Source: Microbacterium sp. A20
GTDB taxonomy: Bacteria; Actinomycetota; Actinomycetes; Actinomycetales; Microbacteriaceae
Length of the DNA: 64,000 nt
Direction of reading: 5' to 3'
Assembly (NCBI RefSeq): GCF_004794515.1
Contig: NZ_SSDF01000080.1
Coordinates: forward strand, 1 to 64,000
Part shown: positions 16,488-24,442 of the stretch, in pieces
Layout of the letters: each line of letters begins with the position of its first letter
Numbering within the stretch: the stretch's first letter is position 1
Translations under genes and position numbers: made by a program
The notes under the pieces: generated by a model
What the model was told of the DNA's origin: nothing
What the model saw: the letters and a program-made list of their open reading frames with translations, nothing else
Database searches by the model: none

Positions 16488-17557
16488 GCGTCACGGTCCC
16501 GTTGCGGGCGGCGATCCCGGTCGCGGCGCCATCGACCACTCACCCGCGACGGCGGCGCACGGTCTCGGCGGTCGCGGTGCTGCTGCTCGTGCTGACCGGC
16601 AGCGTCGTCGCGGCGGTCGCGATCGGACCGGCTGACATCACGCCCGCCGAACTCGTGGCGAGTGTGTGGTCGCATGTGTCGGGCGCCGCCAGCGGGCTCA
16701 CCCCGATCCGCGACGCGATCATCTGGGAGGGCCGGGTGCCCCGCGTGCTCACCGCCGCCGCGGTCGGTGGTGGTCTGGCCCTGTGCGGTGCCGTGATGCA
16801 GGCGCTCACCCGCAACCCGCTCGCCGATCCGTATCTGCTCGGGCTCTCGTCGGGCGCGTCCACGGGTGCGGTGATCGTGATCGTCCTGGGCGCCGCGGTG
16901 GCGCTGCCGTTCGCCGCGTTCGCCGGTGCGCTGCTCGCTCTCGTGCTGACGCTCGGCCTCGCCCGCGCCGCCGGTTCTGCGGGACCGACCGCCGTGGTGC
17001 TCGCGGGTCTCGCCGTGTCGGCCGTGCTCGCCGCGCTGACGAGCCTCGTGATCTTCTGGAGTGCGACGAACGACAGCTACCGCGAGATCCTCAGCTGGCT
17101 GCTCGGCTCGCTCGGCGGTGCGGACTGGGCGGATGCCGCTCTCGCCGGGGTCGCCGTGGTCGTGTGCGCGGTCCCCCTGCTCGCCTCGGCGCGCCCTCTC
17201 GACAGCCTCGTGCTCGGCGACACCGCGGCCGAGGCGCTCGGCATCCCGGTCACCCGCCTGCGGGTGCTGCTCTTCGTGTGCACGGCGCTGCTGACCGGAG
17301 CCCTCGTCGCGGTGAGCGGATCGATCGGCTTCGTCGGGCTGATCCTGCCGCACGCCGTCCGCGCGGTCGTCGGCGCCCCGCATCGCGCGCTGCTGCCGGT
17401 CTCGTTCCTCGCGGGGGCGGTGTTCCTCATCTGGGCCGACACCATCGCCCGCACCGTGTTCGAGCCTCGTGAGCTGCCGGTGGGGATCGTCACGGCCCTG
17501 ATCGGCGGCCCTGTGTTCGCGCTGCTGATGCTGCGCATGCGGAAGGGTCGGGCATGA
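16484..17557 (+). CDS. BtuC/FecCD family permease of the putative F420-0 importer
   Basis: The 357-residue protein has about nine to ten membrane segments and FecCD landmarks: RVPRVLTAAAVGGGLALCGA, ALTRNPLADPYLLGLSSGA and GFVGLILPHAVRAVVG. The GTG start overlaps the binding-protein stop (GTGA), and the end overlaps the ATPase start (ATGA). The family imports large ligands such as B12 and siderophores. Proximity to F420 genes favours an F420-related ligand, though this is inference. Confidence 0.8.
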   Translation: MSVTVPLRAAIPVAAPSTTHPRRRRTVSAVAVLLLVLTGSVVAAVAIGPADITPAELVASVWSHVSGAASGLTPIRDAIIWEGRVPRVLTAAAVGGGLALCGAVMQALTRNPLADPYLLGLSSGASTGAVIVIVLGAAVALPFAAFAGALLALVLTLGLARAAGSAGPTAVVLAGLAVSAVLAALTSLVIFWSATNDSYREILSWLLGSLGGADWADAALAGVAVVVCAVPLLASARPLDSLVLGDTAAEALGIPVTRLRVLLFVCTALLTGALVAVSGSIGFVGLILPHAVRAVVGAPHRALLPVSFLAGAVFLIWADTIARTVFEPRELPVGIVTALIGGPVFALLMLRMRKGRA

Positions 17558-18369
17558 CCGGCGTGCGGGCGAGCGGCCTCGACGCCCGCCGCATCCGGTT
17601 CGGCCACGGCGACCGGCTGATCATCGACGGCATGCACATCGCGGCTCCCGGCGGCGCGGTGACCGCGCTGCTCGGCCCCAACGGCTCGGGCAAGAGCACG
17701 CTGCTGCGCCTGATCGCCGGCACCCTGCGCGGCGAGGTCGAGGCCCTCACCCTCGACGGAGCCCCGCTCCCGGCGCTGCGACGACGCGAACGCGCGCAGC
17801 GGGTGGCACTGGTCGAGCAGGAATGGTCGGCGGCCGAGGGCATGACCGGCCGCGACATCGTCGGACTCGGGCTGCTCCCGCACCGGGGATGGTTGTCGTT
17901 CGAGGGCGAGGAGGCGGATGCCACGGCCACGGATGCGGCCCTGGCACGCGCCGGTGCGCTCGAGTTCGCCGACCGTGACGCCGCGACCCTGTCCGGCGGC
18001 GAGCGCCAGCGCGTGAACCTCGCGCGGGCGCTGGCTCAGCGTCCGTCACTGCTGCTGTGCGACGAACCGACGAACCACCTCGACATCCGGGCGCAGCTCG
18101 ACGCGCTCGTGCTGCTGCGCTCCCTCTCCCGCGAGGGCATGACCGTGTTCGCCGCGCTGCACGACCTCAATCACGCGGCGGCATTCGCCGACCGGGTCGT
18201 GGTGGTCGCCGACGGGCATGTGCAGGCGGCCGGGCCGCCGCAGGATGTGCTGACGCGCGAGCTCATCGCTCGCGTGTGGCGTGTCGACGCGGAGGTGCTC
18301 ACGCGTCCGGGGAGCGATCGACCGCTGATCGTCTTCGACGCCGCGATGGCTCCGACGTCCGGTCGCTGA
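17554..18369 (+). CDS. ATP-binding protein of the putative F420-0 importer
   Basis: A 271-residue FecE/BtuD-type ATPase with Walker A GPNGSGKSTLLRLIAG, signature LSGGERQRVNLARAL and Walker B LLLCDEPTNHLD. Its start overlaps the permease stop by four bases, so the three genes form one tight operon. It converges with the small repeat protein gene at 18396. Confidence 0.85.
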   Translation: MTGVRASGLDARRIRFGHGDRLIIDGMHIAAPGGAVTALLGPNGSGKSTLLRLIAGTLRGEVEALTLDGAPLPALRRRERAQRVALVEQEWSAAEGMTGRDIVGLGLLPHRGWLSFEGEEADATATDAALARAGALEFADRDAATLSGGERQRVNLARALAQRPSLLLCDEPTNHLDIRAQLDALVLLRSLSREGMTVFAALHDLNHAAAFADRVVVVADGHVQAAGPPQDVLTRELIARVWRVDAEVLTRPGSDRPLIVFDAAMAPTSGR

Positions 18370-18395
18370 GAGGCTCGGTCGACTCAGTCGACGCC

Positions 18396-18767
18396 TCAGT
18401 CGACGTCTCGGTCGACGACGGCCAGGCCCTCTTCATCGAACACGACGCCCTCGGCGATCAGACGCTCACGGGCGGCATGATGCACGACGCCGCGCTTGCG
18501 CGGGTCGACCTCGAGCAGACCGAGCACGATCTCGCGGGTGGCGTTCGGGTGATGGGCGACCTCGATCCGCACACCCCAGAACCGGTCGGTGGCGAAGCGG
18601 GCGAGAGCCTGCGCGTCGGCATCCGGATTGTGAGCGGCCGCCGCGCGGATTCCCTGATTCGGGTCGTCGACGAGCTGTGCGAATTCCTCCGGCGTGTGCG
18701 CACCCCGTGCCAACCTGTAACGGCGTTCCTCGTCGGCGAGCTGCTCCGGCGTCTTGCGCTTCCCCAT
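18396..18767 (-). CDS. Small HEAT/LRV-like repeat protein of unknown function
   Basis: The 123-residue protein has two to three short helical repeats (HTPEEFAQLVDDPNQGIRAA, NPDADAQALARFATDRFWGV and a third beginning HHPNATREIVLGLLEVDPRK). They resemble leucine-rich-repeat-variant/HEAT modules, often used as protein-binding scaffolds. It lacks catalytic motifs or a signal peptide. Just after the stop, GTCGAC recurs at about 15-base intervals and provides a second in-frame TGA. It is not obviously part of the neighbouring operons. Confidence 0.6.
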   Translation of the reverse strand: MGKRKTPEQLADEERRYRLARGAHTPEEFAQLVDDPNQGIRAAAAHNPDADAQALARFATDRFWGVRIEVAHHPNATREIVLGLLEVDPRKRGVVHHAARERLIAEGVVFDEEGLAVVDRDVD

Positions 18768-18880
18768 GGCGTCCCCGTCCTCCCGGAGCCGCTGCGCACC
18801 GGGAGCGTCAGTCTATTCGGGGCATCCGACGCGAAGACGGCGGTCGTGGAGGCTGCCGTCGGCGGTCCGCGGAGCGGAAC

Positions 18881-19363
18881 CTAGGCGTGCGCCAGGCTCG
18901 GCGCGCGGACGAATGCGCTCAGTCGCAGCGAGAGTGCTTCGGCTTCGGCCTCGGCCTCGTGGTCGGCCTCCGCCGCGGCCGCCGAGACCTCGGGAGGAAC
19001 AACACCCGACCCTCCGCCGACACCGGCGAGAGCGCAGGACCGGGCCGGAGTCCGCAGCTGGTCGAAAGTCATCGGCAGGGTCTCGCATCGCGCGTGCCCG
19101 CAGAGCACGTGCGCGAGCTCATGGGTGACGGTGTGCAGCCGAAACCACCGCGGATCGGAACCGCGCACGGGTATCCGCACGCGATCACCCTCGGCGAGGA
19201 TGAACGGCGCGACCGTCATCCACTCCGCATCGTCGAGGACCTCGATCTCGATGTCCATGCCGGTCAGCGCCGACACCCGATCGGCGAGGCACTCCACGCT
19301 GGTGCCGCATTCGGCCTCCAGCTCTTCGAACAGCCGATCCACGCGGCGTCGATCATTCATCAT
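18881..19363 (-). CDS. ImmA/IrrE-type metallopeptidase domain protein
   Basis: The 160-residue protein contains the zinc motif HTVTHELAHVLCGH (HExxH) and downstream glutamates in a helical tail that could supply the third ligand. ImmA/IrrE peptidases cleave repressors or act in stress signalling, commonly beside an XRE-type repressor. No such partner is visible here. The C-terminus is rich in alanine and glutamate. Start ATG 19363 has AGGAGGGG about six bases upstream; a second ATG follows directly at 19360. Confidence 0.8.
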   Translation of the reverse strand: MMNDRRRVDRLFEELEAECGTSVECLADRVSALTGMDIEIEVLDDAEWMTVAPFILAEGDRVRIPVRGSDPRWFRLHTVTHELAHVLCGHARCETLPMTFDQLRTPARSCALAGVGGGSGVVPPEVSAAAAEADHEAEAEAEALSLRLSAFVRAPSLAHA

Positions 19364-19487
19364 GACTCACCCCTCCTGCAGTCCGGCCCCCTTTCGGCCG
19401 AACATTCCCTCACGGGGAGAGACGGTGCCGATGGTCCGGTCATTACGCCGAAAGGCCGAAACCTTCGTCCAGTCTTCCCGCGGCGGT

Positions 19488-20699
19488 CTACGACCTTTGG
19501 CCTGTCGGGGCCGCGTGGAGGACCCGGTCATTGTGACCCGGGCCGGCGGAGAGTCCGACCGCGAGGGCATCCGCGGCCAGCCGCGCCGAGGTGTCGAGGT
19601 CGCGCATCCACAGCGGACGCACCGGCGCACAGAGCCCTTCCCCTTCAAGCACCTCGGCAAGTGCGGCATCCTCCTCGCCGATGAGCCACGCGTCGAGCAG
19701 ACCGCCCGCCCCGACCTCCCGAGCACAACTTCGGAGATCGGGCTCGACACCCCCTTCCCGAGCACAACTTCGGAGATCGGGCTCGACACCCCGGGGGCTG
19801 GACGGATGCCGCGGCGTGTCGGCCGCGATCTCCGAAGTTGTGCCGCGGGCGTCGAACAGGCTCCGGGCGGCGCGCACGCCGTAGTGTCGCCCGACGGCAT
19901 CCGCCGTGGCGGGAATGCCGACGGCGGCCAGGCAGGCGTCGGCCATGCCGCGCACCGGAGCACCCGCGATGATCGGCGACACCCCGACCACGGTTCCGGA
20001 TGCCGCACGGACCGCGTCGGCGATGCCGGGCACGGTGAGGATCGGGCCGACCGAGACCACCGGATTCGACGGCGCGAACAGGATGACGTCGGCCGCCGCG
20101 ATCGCTTCGAGCACACCCGGCGCCGGCGCGGAGTGCTCGACGCCCGGCCAGTCGAAGCTCTGCGCCGGAAGCGATGCCCGGTGCCGGGTCCACCACTCCT
20201 GGAAGTGCATGCGGCCGTGGTCGGTCGTCACGTGCGTGTCGACCTCGGCATCCGTCATGGGCAGCAGCCGCACCCCGAGCGGCCAGCGTGACGCGAGCCG
20301 GGCGACGACCTCGGTGACGGAGGCACCATCGCGCAGCCAGCCCGTGCGCGCGATGTGGGCGCCCAGGTCGAGGTCGCCGAGTGTGAACCACGGCCACCCG
20401 GCACCCCACGCGTGCAGTTCGGCGGCGACGCGCTCCGACTCCCCCGTGCGCCCCCAGCCGCGCTCGGTGTCGTTCACTCCGGCGAGCGCGTAGATCATCG
20501 AGTCGACGTCGGGCTGCAGCCGCAGGCCACTCAACCACAGGTCGTCACCGGTGTTGGCGATGACCGTGATCTCGGCGCGGGTGCCGCCTGCGGCATCCGG
20601 CCACTGCCGTCGCGCTGCTTCGCGCACTCCGACGACGAACTTCGACCCGCCCACGCCGCCCGCGAGCACGACGATCCGAGGGGCATCGGTCGCCGTCAT
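19488..20699 (-). CDS. cofD: 2-phospho-L-lactate transferase (CofD/FbiA) with in-frame repeat insertion
   Basis: CofD joins the phospholactyl (or phosphoenolpyruvyl) group to the deazaflavin FO to form F420-0 or its dehydro form. The 403-residue protein shows the family N-terminus IVVLAGGVGGSKFVVGV, a VIANTGDDLWLSGLRLQPDVD segment and VGVSPIIAG. It is longer than usual (about 320-340). About 48 residues (282-329), including two tandem 13-residue units GVEPDLRSCAREG, are inserted before the conserved GGLLDAWL region. They are encoded by a palindromic DNA repeat (19718-19843). The start overlaps the cofC stop by four bases. The insert probably forms a surface loop, but activity needs testing. 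Confidence 0.9.
   Translation of the reverse strand: MTATDAPRIVVLAGGVGGSKFVVGVREAARRQWPDAAGGTRAEITVIANTGDDLWLSGLRLQPDVDSMIYALAGVNDTERGWGRTGESERVAAELHAWGAGWPWFTLGDLDLGAHIARTGWLRDGASVTEVVARLASRWPLGVRLLPMTDAEVDTHVTTDHGRMHFQEWWTRHRASLPAQSFDWPGVEHSAPAPGVLEAIAAADVILFAPSNPVVSVGPILTVPGIADAVRAASGTVVGVSPIIAGAPVRGMADACLAAVGIPATADAVGRHYGVRAARSLFDARGTTSEIAADTPRHPSSPRGVEPDLRSCAREGGVEPDLRSCAREVGAGGLLDAWLIGEEDAALAEVLEGEGLCAPVRPLWMRDLDTSARLAADALAVGLSAGPGHNDRVLHAAPTGQRS
19718..19843. repeat. Palindromic repeat inside cofD (two direct units and one inverted copy)
   Basis: Units starting at 19718 and 19757 (period 39 bases, 13 codons) both contain GAGCACAACTTCGGAGATCG. The core is inverted at 19826-19843 as CGATCTCCGAAGTTGTGC. 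Units are multiples of three, so the reading frame of cofD is kept. Confidence 0.9.
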
Positions 20700-21367
20700 G
20701 AGGCGAGGACCAGGGGGCGATCGAGGAGGGCGGACGTGCGAGGTCCCAGACCGGCGCGACGTGCGTCGCGGAGATGCTCGGCGTGATCGAGGTCGCGACG
20801 AAGTCCGCTCAGCACCGGAAGCCCCACTTCAGAGAAACCGGCGGCGCGATGAGCGGCTGCCGAATCCCCGCCGAAGCAGGTGCGCAGCTCGACACCGGCA
20901 CGTGCGGTGGCGAGCACGGTGCCTGTGCCCTCCGCATCCGGCACGAACGCCCGCGGATGCGACGAGGCGAACGCGAGTGCCCTGGCGAGCTCGTCCGGAC
21001 GTAGCGCGGGAAGGTCGCCGAGCAGCACCGCTCGCGGCCGGTCACCCGGTGCCGCTCCCACTCCCTGCTCGATCGCCGCCGTGAGACCCTCGCTGCGGTC
21101 GCGCACCAGACGCACCCGGGGCAACAGCCGCAGCGCGGTCGCCGTGACCTCGTCCCTCGTCACCACGATGACTTGGGCGACCCGCTCGCACGCGGCCGCG
21201 GCCTCGACCGTGTCGAGTGCGATCGCGCGGGCGAGGGGCTCGCGATCCACGCCGGGGATCCGCAGTCGCGACTTGCCGATCTCGGCGCGCTTCACCGGGA
21301 TCACCACGACCCATTCCCGCACCGGCGCACCCGGCAGCGGCACCCCGACCCCCGAACCCCGGATCAT
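20696..21367 (-). CDS. cofC: 2-phospho-L-lactate guanylyltransferase (CofC/FbiD)
   Basis: The 223-residue nucleotidyltransferase activates phospholactate (or PEP) with GTP for F420 side-chain synthesis. It shows VVVIPVKRAEIGKSRLR at the N-terminus, GLTAAIEQGVG, and AVLLGDLPALRPDELARAL with the metal-binding aspartate. FGGDSAAAHRAAG matches the family C-terminal region. It lies nine bases after fgd and overlaps cofD (ATGA), so it is in the F420 operon that starts at 24188. Confidence 0.88.
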   Translation of the reverse strand: MIRGSGVGVPLPGAPVREWVVVIPVKRAEIGKSRLRIPGVDREPLARAIALDTVEAAAACERVAQVIVVTRDEVTATALRLLPRVRLVRDRSEGLTAAIEQGVGAAPGDRPRAVLLGDLPALRPDELARALAFASSHPRAFVPDAEGTGTVLATARAGVELRTCFGGDSAAAHRAAGFSEVGLPVLSGLRRDLDHAEHLRDARRAGLGPRTSALLDRPLVLAS

Positions 21368-21376
21368 GTCGGACGC

Positions 21377-22402
21377 CTAGCCGCGGGCCGTATCGCGCAG
21401 CCGGGGCGCGATGTCGCGCTCGAAGAGCTGCAGGAAGCGGCGCTGGTCGTGCCCGGGCGCGTGGAAGACGAGGTGGTTGAAGCCCCAGTCGATGTACTGC
21501 TGGATCTCGGCGGCCACGGCATCCGGGTCGTTCCCGACGATCCAGCGCTTCGCGATGGTCTCCAGCGGCAGCGCGTCGGCGGCCTTCTCCATCTCGACCG
21601 GATCGGTGATGTCGTGCTTCTGCTCCTTCGAGAGCGACAGCGGCGACCAGAAGCGGGTGTTCTCCAGCGCCGCCTCCCGGGTCTCCTCGTACGACAGCTT
21701 GATCTCGATCATCCGGTCGTACGTGTCGAACGAGCGCTCCGACTGCGCCAGCCCCTCCTTCACGGCGGGGAGCAGCTGGTCGACGTAGAGCTCCTGCCCC
21801 TTGCCCGAGGTGCAGATGAAGCCGTCGCCCGCGCGGCCGGCGTAGCGCGCCACCATCGGTCCACCCGCGGCGATGTAGATCGGGATGCCACCCTCGGGGC
21901 GGTCGTAGATCGAGGCGTCGTGCGTCGAGTAGTACTCGCCGTCGAAGTTCACGCGGTCGCCCGACCACAGCGCCCGCATCAGACGCACCGATTCGCGCAG
22001 CCGCGCATAGCGCTCCTTGAACTCGGGCCATTCCTGCTCGCCCGCGCCACGGAAACCGGTCGCGATCTCGTTCAGCGCCTCACCGGAGCCGACGCCGAGG
22101 ATGATGCGGTCCTGGTACAGGCAGCCCAGGCTCGCGAACGCCTGCGCGAGCACCGCCGGGTTGTAGCGGAACGTCGGGGTCAGCACCGAGGTGCCGATGC
22201 GGATGCTCGACGTGCGCTCGCCGACCGCCGCCATCCAGGTGAGCGAGAACGGGGCGTGGCCGCCGGTGTGCCGCCAGGGTTGGAAGTGGTCGCTGGCGAA
22301 CACCGACTGCATGCCGTGCGCCTCCGCAGCGACCGAGATCTCGACGAGCTCCCGGGGGTCGAACTGCTCTGCGCTGGCCTTGTATCCGAGGGTCAGTGTC
22401 AT
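21377..22402 (-). CDS. fgd: F420-dependent glucose-6-phosphate dehydrogenase
   Basis: The 341-residue LLM protein closely follows known FGD1 enzymes: [65 protein letters not shown] and [15 protein letters not shown]. His39, Trp43 and Glu108 match the catalytic residues of the mycobacterial enzyme with a one-residue shift. It oxidises glucose 6-phosphate to 6-phosphogluconolactone and reduces F420, the main source of F420H2 in actinobacteria. The ATG at 22402 overlaps cofE (ATGA). Coexpression with cofE, cofC and cofD would raise both the cofactor and its reduced form. Confidence 0.93.
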   Translation of the reverse strand: MTLTLGYKASAEQFDPRELVEISVAAEAHGMQSVFASDHFQPWRHTGGHAPFSLTWMAAVGERTSSIRIGTSVLTPTFRYNPAVLAQAFASLGCLYQDRIILGVGSGEALNEIATGFRGAGEQEWPEFKERYARLRESVRLMRALWSGDRVNFDGEYYSTHDASIYDRPEGGIPIYIAAGGPMVARYAGRAGDGFICTSGKGQELYVDQLLPAVKEGLAQSERSFDTYDRMIEIKLSYEETREAALENTRFWSPLSLSKEQKHDITDPVEMEKAADALPLETIAKRWIVGNDPDAVAAEIQQYIDWGFNHLVFHAPGHDQRRFLQLFERDIAPRLRDTARG

Positions 22403-23199
22403 GTCGCATCCTTCTGTTGTCGTTGTCTGATGTCTGCCAGGGCGGCGGCATAGCCGTCGCGGTATCCCTGGTCGAGTGCTTCGGCCGTGCCCAGCCAGAA
22501 GAGGTCGCGCTCCGAGGAGCGCACGATGCTCGTGGCGCCTGGCAGGTCGAGGGGGCCGACGAGGTCGGCGCGCCCACGCACCACTGCGACCGGGTTGCCG
22601 CTCGCCTTGCCCTTGACCAGATCGGATGCCGCGGCCAGCTCGTCTGCGACGCACGGGGTCGTGACGCTGAGCACCTTGCCCGCCTGGTCGGTCGTGCCGC
22701 GGAGGTCGGCGATCATGCGCACGCCTCCGCCGCCGATCGCGACGTCGGTCTGGCCCTCACGCCAGGGCCGACCGAGGGTGTCGCTGAGGATCACACCGAC
22801 CTCGGCACCGGTCGCGGCTCTGAGCTCCGCGGCGATCTCCCTCGCCGAACGATCAGGGTCTTCCGGCAGCAGCAGCACCCAGCCGTCCGGGGTGTTGCTG
22901 GCGTCGACCCCGGCGGCAGCGGCGACCATGCCGAGGCGGTTCTCGACGATGCGCATGGTGTGGCCGTCGAAGGTGCGCGAGGCCACCAGGCGCACGGTCT
23001 CGGCGGTGATCGCGGCCTCGCGGTCGGCGGCCTGCACGTAGCGGTCCTCCGCCTTCGACACGATCTTCGAGGTGACGACGAGGATGTCGCCGTCGACGAG
23101 TTCGACGCCGGTCGCGAGGATCAGTGTCACGAGGTCGTCGCCAGGGCGCACCTCGCCGATCCCGGTGAGTGCGAAGACGGTGATCGCCGGGGCACTCAT
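22399..23199 (-). CDS. cofE: Coenzyme F420-0:L-glutamate ligase (CofE)
   Basis: The 266-residue protein adds the glutamate tail to F420-0 using GTP. It shows [15 protein letters not shown] at the N-terminus, [38 protein letters not shown], and a C-terminal [13 protein letters not shown]. It has only the ligase domain, without the nitroreductase-like C-terminal domain that mycobacterial FbiB carries. That second domain, which reduces dehydro-F420-0, must be elsewhere or unnecessary. Both ends overlap neighbours by four bases. Confidence 0.9.
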   Translation of the reverse strand: MSAPAITVFALTGIGEVRPGDDLVTLILATGVELVDGDILVVTSKIVSKAEDRYVQAADREAAITAETVRLVASRTFDGHTMRIVENRLGMVAAAAGVDASNTPDGWVLLLPEDPDRSAREIAAELRAATGAEVGVILSDTLGRPWREGQTDVAIGGGGVRMIADLRGTTDQAGKVLSVTTPCVADELAAASDLVKGKASGNPVAVVRGRADLVGPLDLPGATSIVRSSERDLFWLGTAEALDQGYRDGYAAALADIRQRQQKDAT

Positions 23200-24188
23200 G
23201 CGTGCACCTTCGGGAGCACGTCGCGACCGAAGACCTCGACGAACTGCCGCTGGTCCGGCCCGACGTTGTGCAAGTAGATGCGTGTGAAGCCGAGATCGGC
23301 ATAGCGCTGGATCTGCGCGCGGTGCACATCGGGGTCGGCCGAGATGAGCATCCCCGCCCGCACGTCGTCGGGGGTGACCCCGCGCACCAGCTGCTCGAAG
23401 TCGTACGGCGACCGCACGTCGCCACGGCGCATCCGGAGCCCGGCGATCGGCCATTCGGCGAGCGCGTTCTCGAGGGCCTGCTCGTCGGTCGGCGCCCACG
23501 ACACCCGCAGCTGGAGCACCTTCGGCAGGGAGTCGGGGTCATGCCCCGCCTCCCGCGCTCCTTCTGCGAAGCGTGCGAGCAGTGGGGCGAGGCGCTCCGT
23601 TTCGGCCGAGGTGGTGATGAGGCCGTCAGCGTTGCGCCCGGCGCGTCGGGCGGTGGCGGGGCCGGCCGTGGCGACATAGACCGGTGGAGCGGTCGGCGGC
23701 ATGGTCCACAGCCGGGTCGATTCCATGCGGAAGTGCTCGCCGCGGTGGCGGGTGTCGCGGCCGGCGAGCGACGCGGTGAAGAGCTTGCGGATCAGGTCGA
23801 CGGCTTCGAACATGCGGTCGATGCGCTCGGCCGGCTCCGGCCAATAGTCGCCGACGATGTGCTCGTTCAGCGCCTCCCCCGAGCCGACCCCGAGCCAGGC
23901 GCGCCCCGGGTAGAGGGTCGCGAGGGTCGCGGCGGCCTGAGCGACGACGGCCGGATGCGTGCGGAACCCGGGTGTCGTGACGCCGGGGCCGAGGTCGCCG
24001 GTCGTGTGCGCGCCGATCGCGCCGAGCATGGTCCACACGTGGGCGGCGGCCCGGTGCCGCGGGAGCCAGGGCTGGAAGTGGTCGGTCGCCATGATGCCGC
24101 GGAACCCGTGCGCCTCGGCGAGCACGCAGTTCTCGATCACGGCGGTGGGCTCGACGTGCTCGAGCATCGCGGCGTACCCGATCTGCAT
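23196..24188 (-). CDS. F420-dependent LLM oxidoreductase of the G6PDH-like family
   Basis: The 330-residue protein is a divergent paralogue of [46 protein letters not shown], and [15 protein letters not shown] segments. It lacks the glucose 6-phosphate signature residues, so it probably reduces or oxidises another substrate with F420. It is the first gene of the F420 operon. ATG 24188 has GAGGAGG upstream and overlaps cofE at its end. Operator D lies 36 bases upstream of the start. Confidence 0.82.
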   Translation of the reverse strand: MQIGYAAMLEHVEPTAVIENCVLAEAHGFRGIMATDHFQPWLPRHRAAAHVWTMLGAIGAHTTGDLGPGVTTPGFRTHPAVVAQAAATLATLYPGRAWLGVGSGEALNEHIVGDYWPEPAERIDRMFEAVDLIRKLFTASLAGRDTRHRGEHFRMESTRLWTMPPTAPPVYVATAGPATARRAGRNADGLITTSAETERLAPLLARFAEGAREAGHDPDSLPKVLQLRVSWAPTDEQALENALAEWPIAGLRMRRGDVRSPYDFEQLVRGVTPDDVRAGMLISADPDVHRAQIQRYADLGFTRIYLHNVGPDQRQFVEVFGRDVLPKVHA

Positions 24189-24223
24189 GTCGCCTCCTCA
24201 CGCTGCTGTTGTCTCCATTGAAT

Positions 24224-24236
24224 GGATACTGGATCC
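24224..24236. promoter_or_regulatory. Operator D: GGATAC-T-GGATCC
   Basis: A one-mismatch copy of the shared palindrome, followed by AAAA, lies 36 bases upstream of the F420 operon. Its distance from the start codon nearly equals that of operators A (31) and F (35). Confidence 0.65.
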
Positions 24237-24318
24237 AAAAGTCAATACCTCGAGCACACACCCGCGCCCGCGTTCCCCCGCTTCCACCCCTGCCCACCCC
24301 GAGCGCACGGCATCCTGC

Positions 24319-24379
24319 CGAGTGCACGGGCTCTTCACGTCGAGAAGCCGTGCACTCGTCGCGAAGCCGTGCACTCGTC
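24319..24379. repeat. Intergenic palindromic repeat with GAAGCCGTGCACTCGTC units
   Basis: GAAGCCGTGCACTCGTC occurs at 24344-24360 and 24363-24379 (period 19). An imperfect inverted copy, GAGTGCACGGGCTCTTC, starts at 24320. It lies between the F420 operon promoter and the end of the fused-permease gene and may fold as a terminator. Confidence 0.7.
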
Positions 24380-24442
24380 AACCCATGGACGGGCGCGGGC
24401 GGGATGTGCGGGCGCGCGCGGGGTGCGGCGCCGGCGCGGGGC

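Noticed and set aside
19718..19843. Repeat units in cofD considered as a CRISPR array
   Set aside because: There are only two direct units with no variable spacers, one core is inverted, and the DNA is coding. No cas genes are near.
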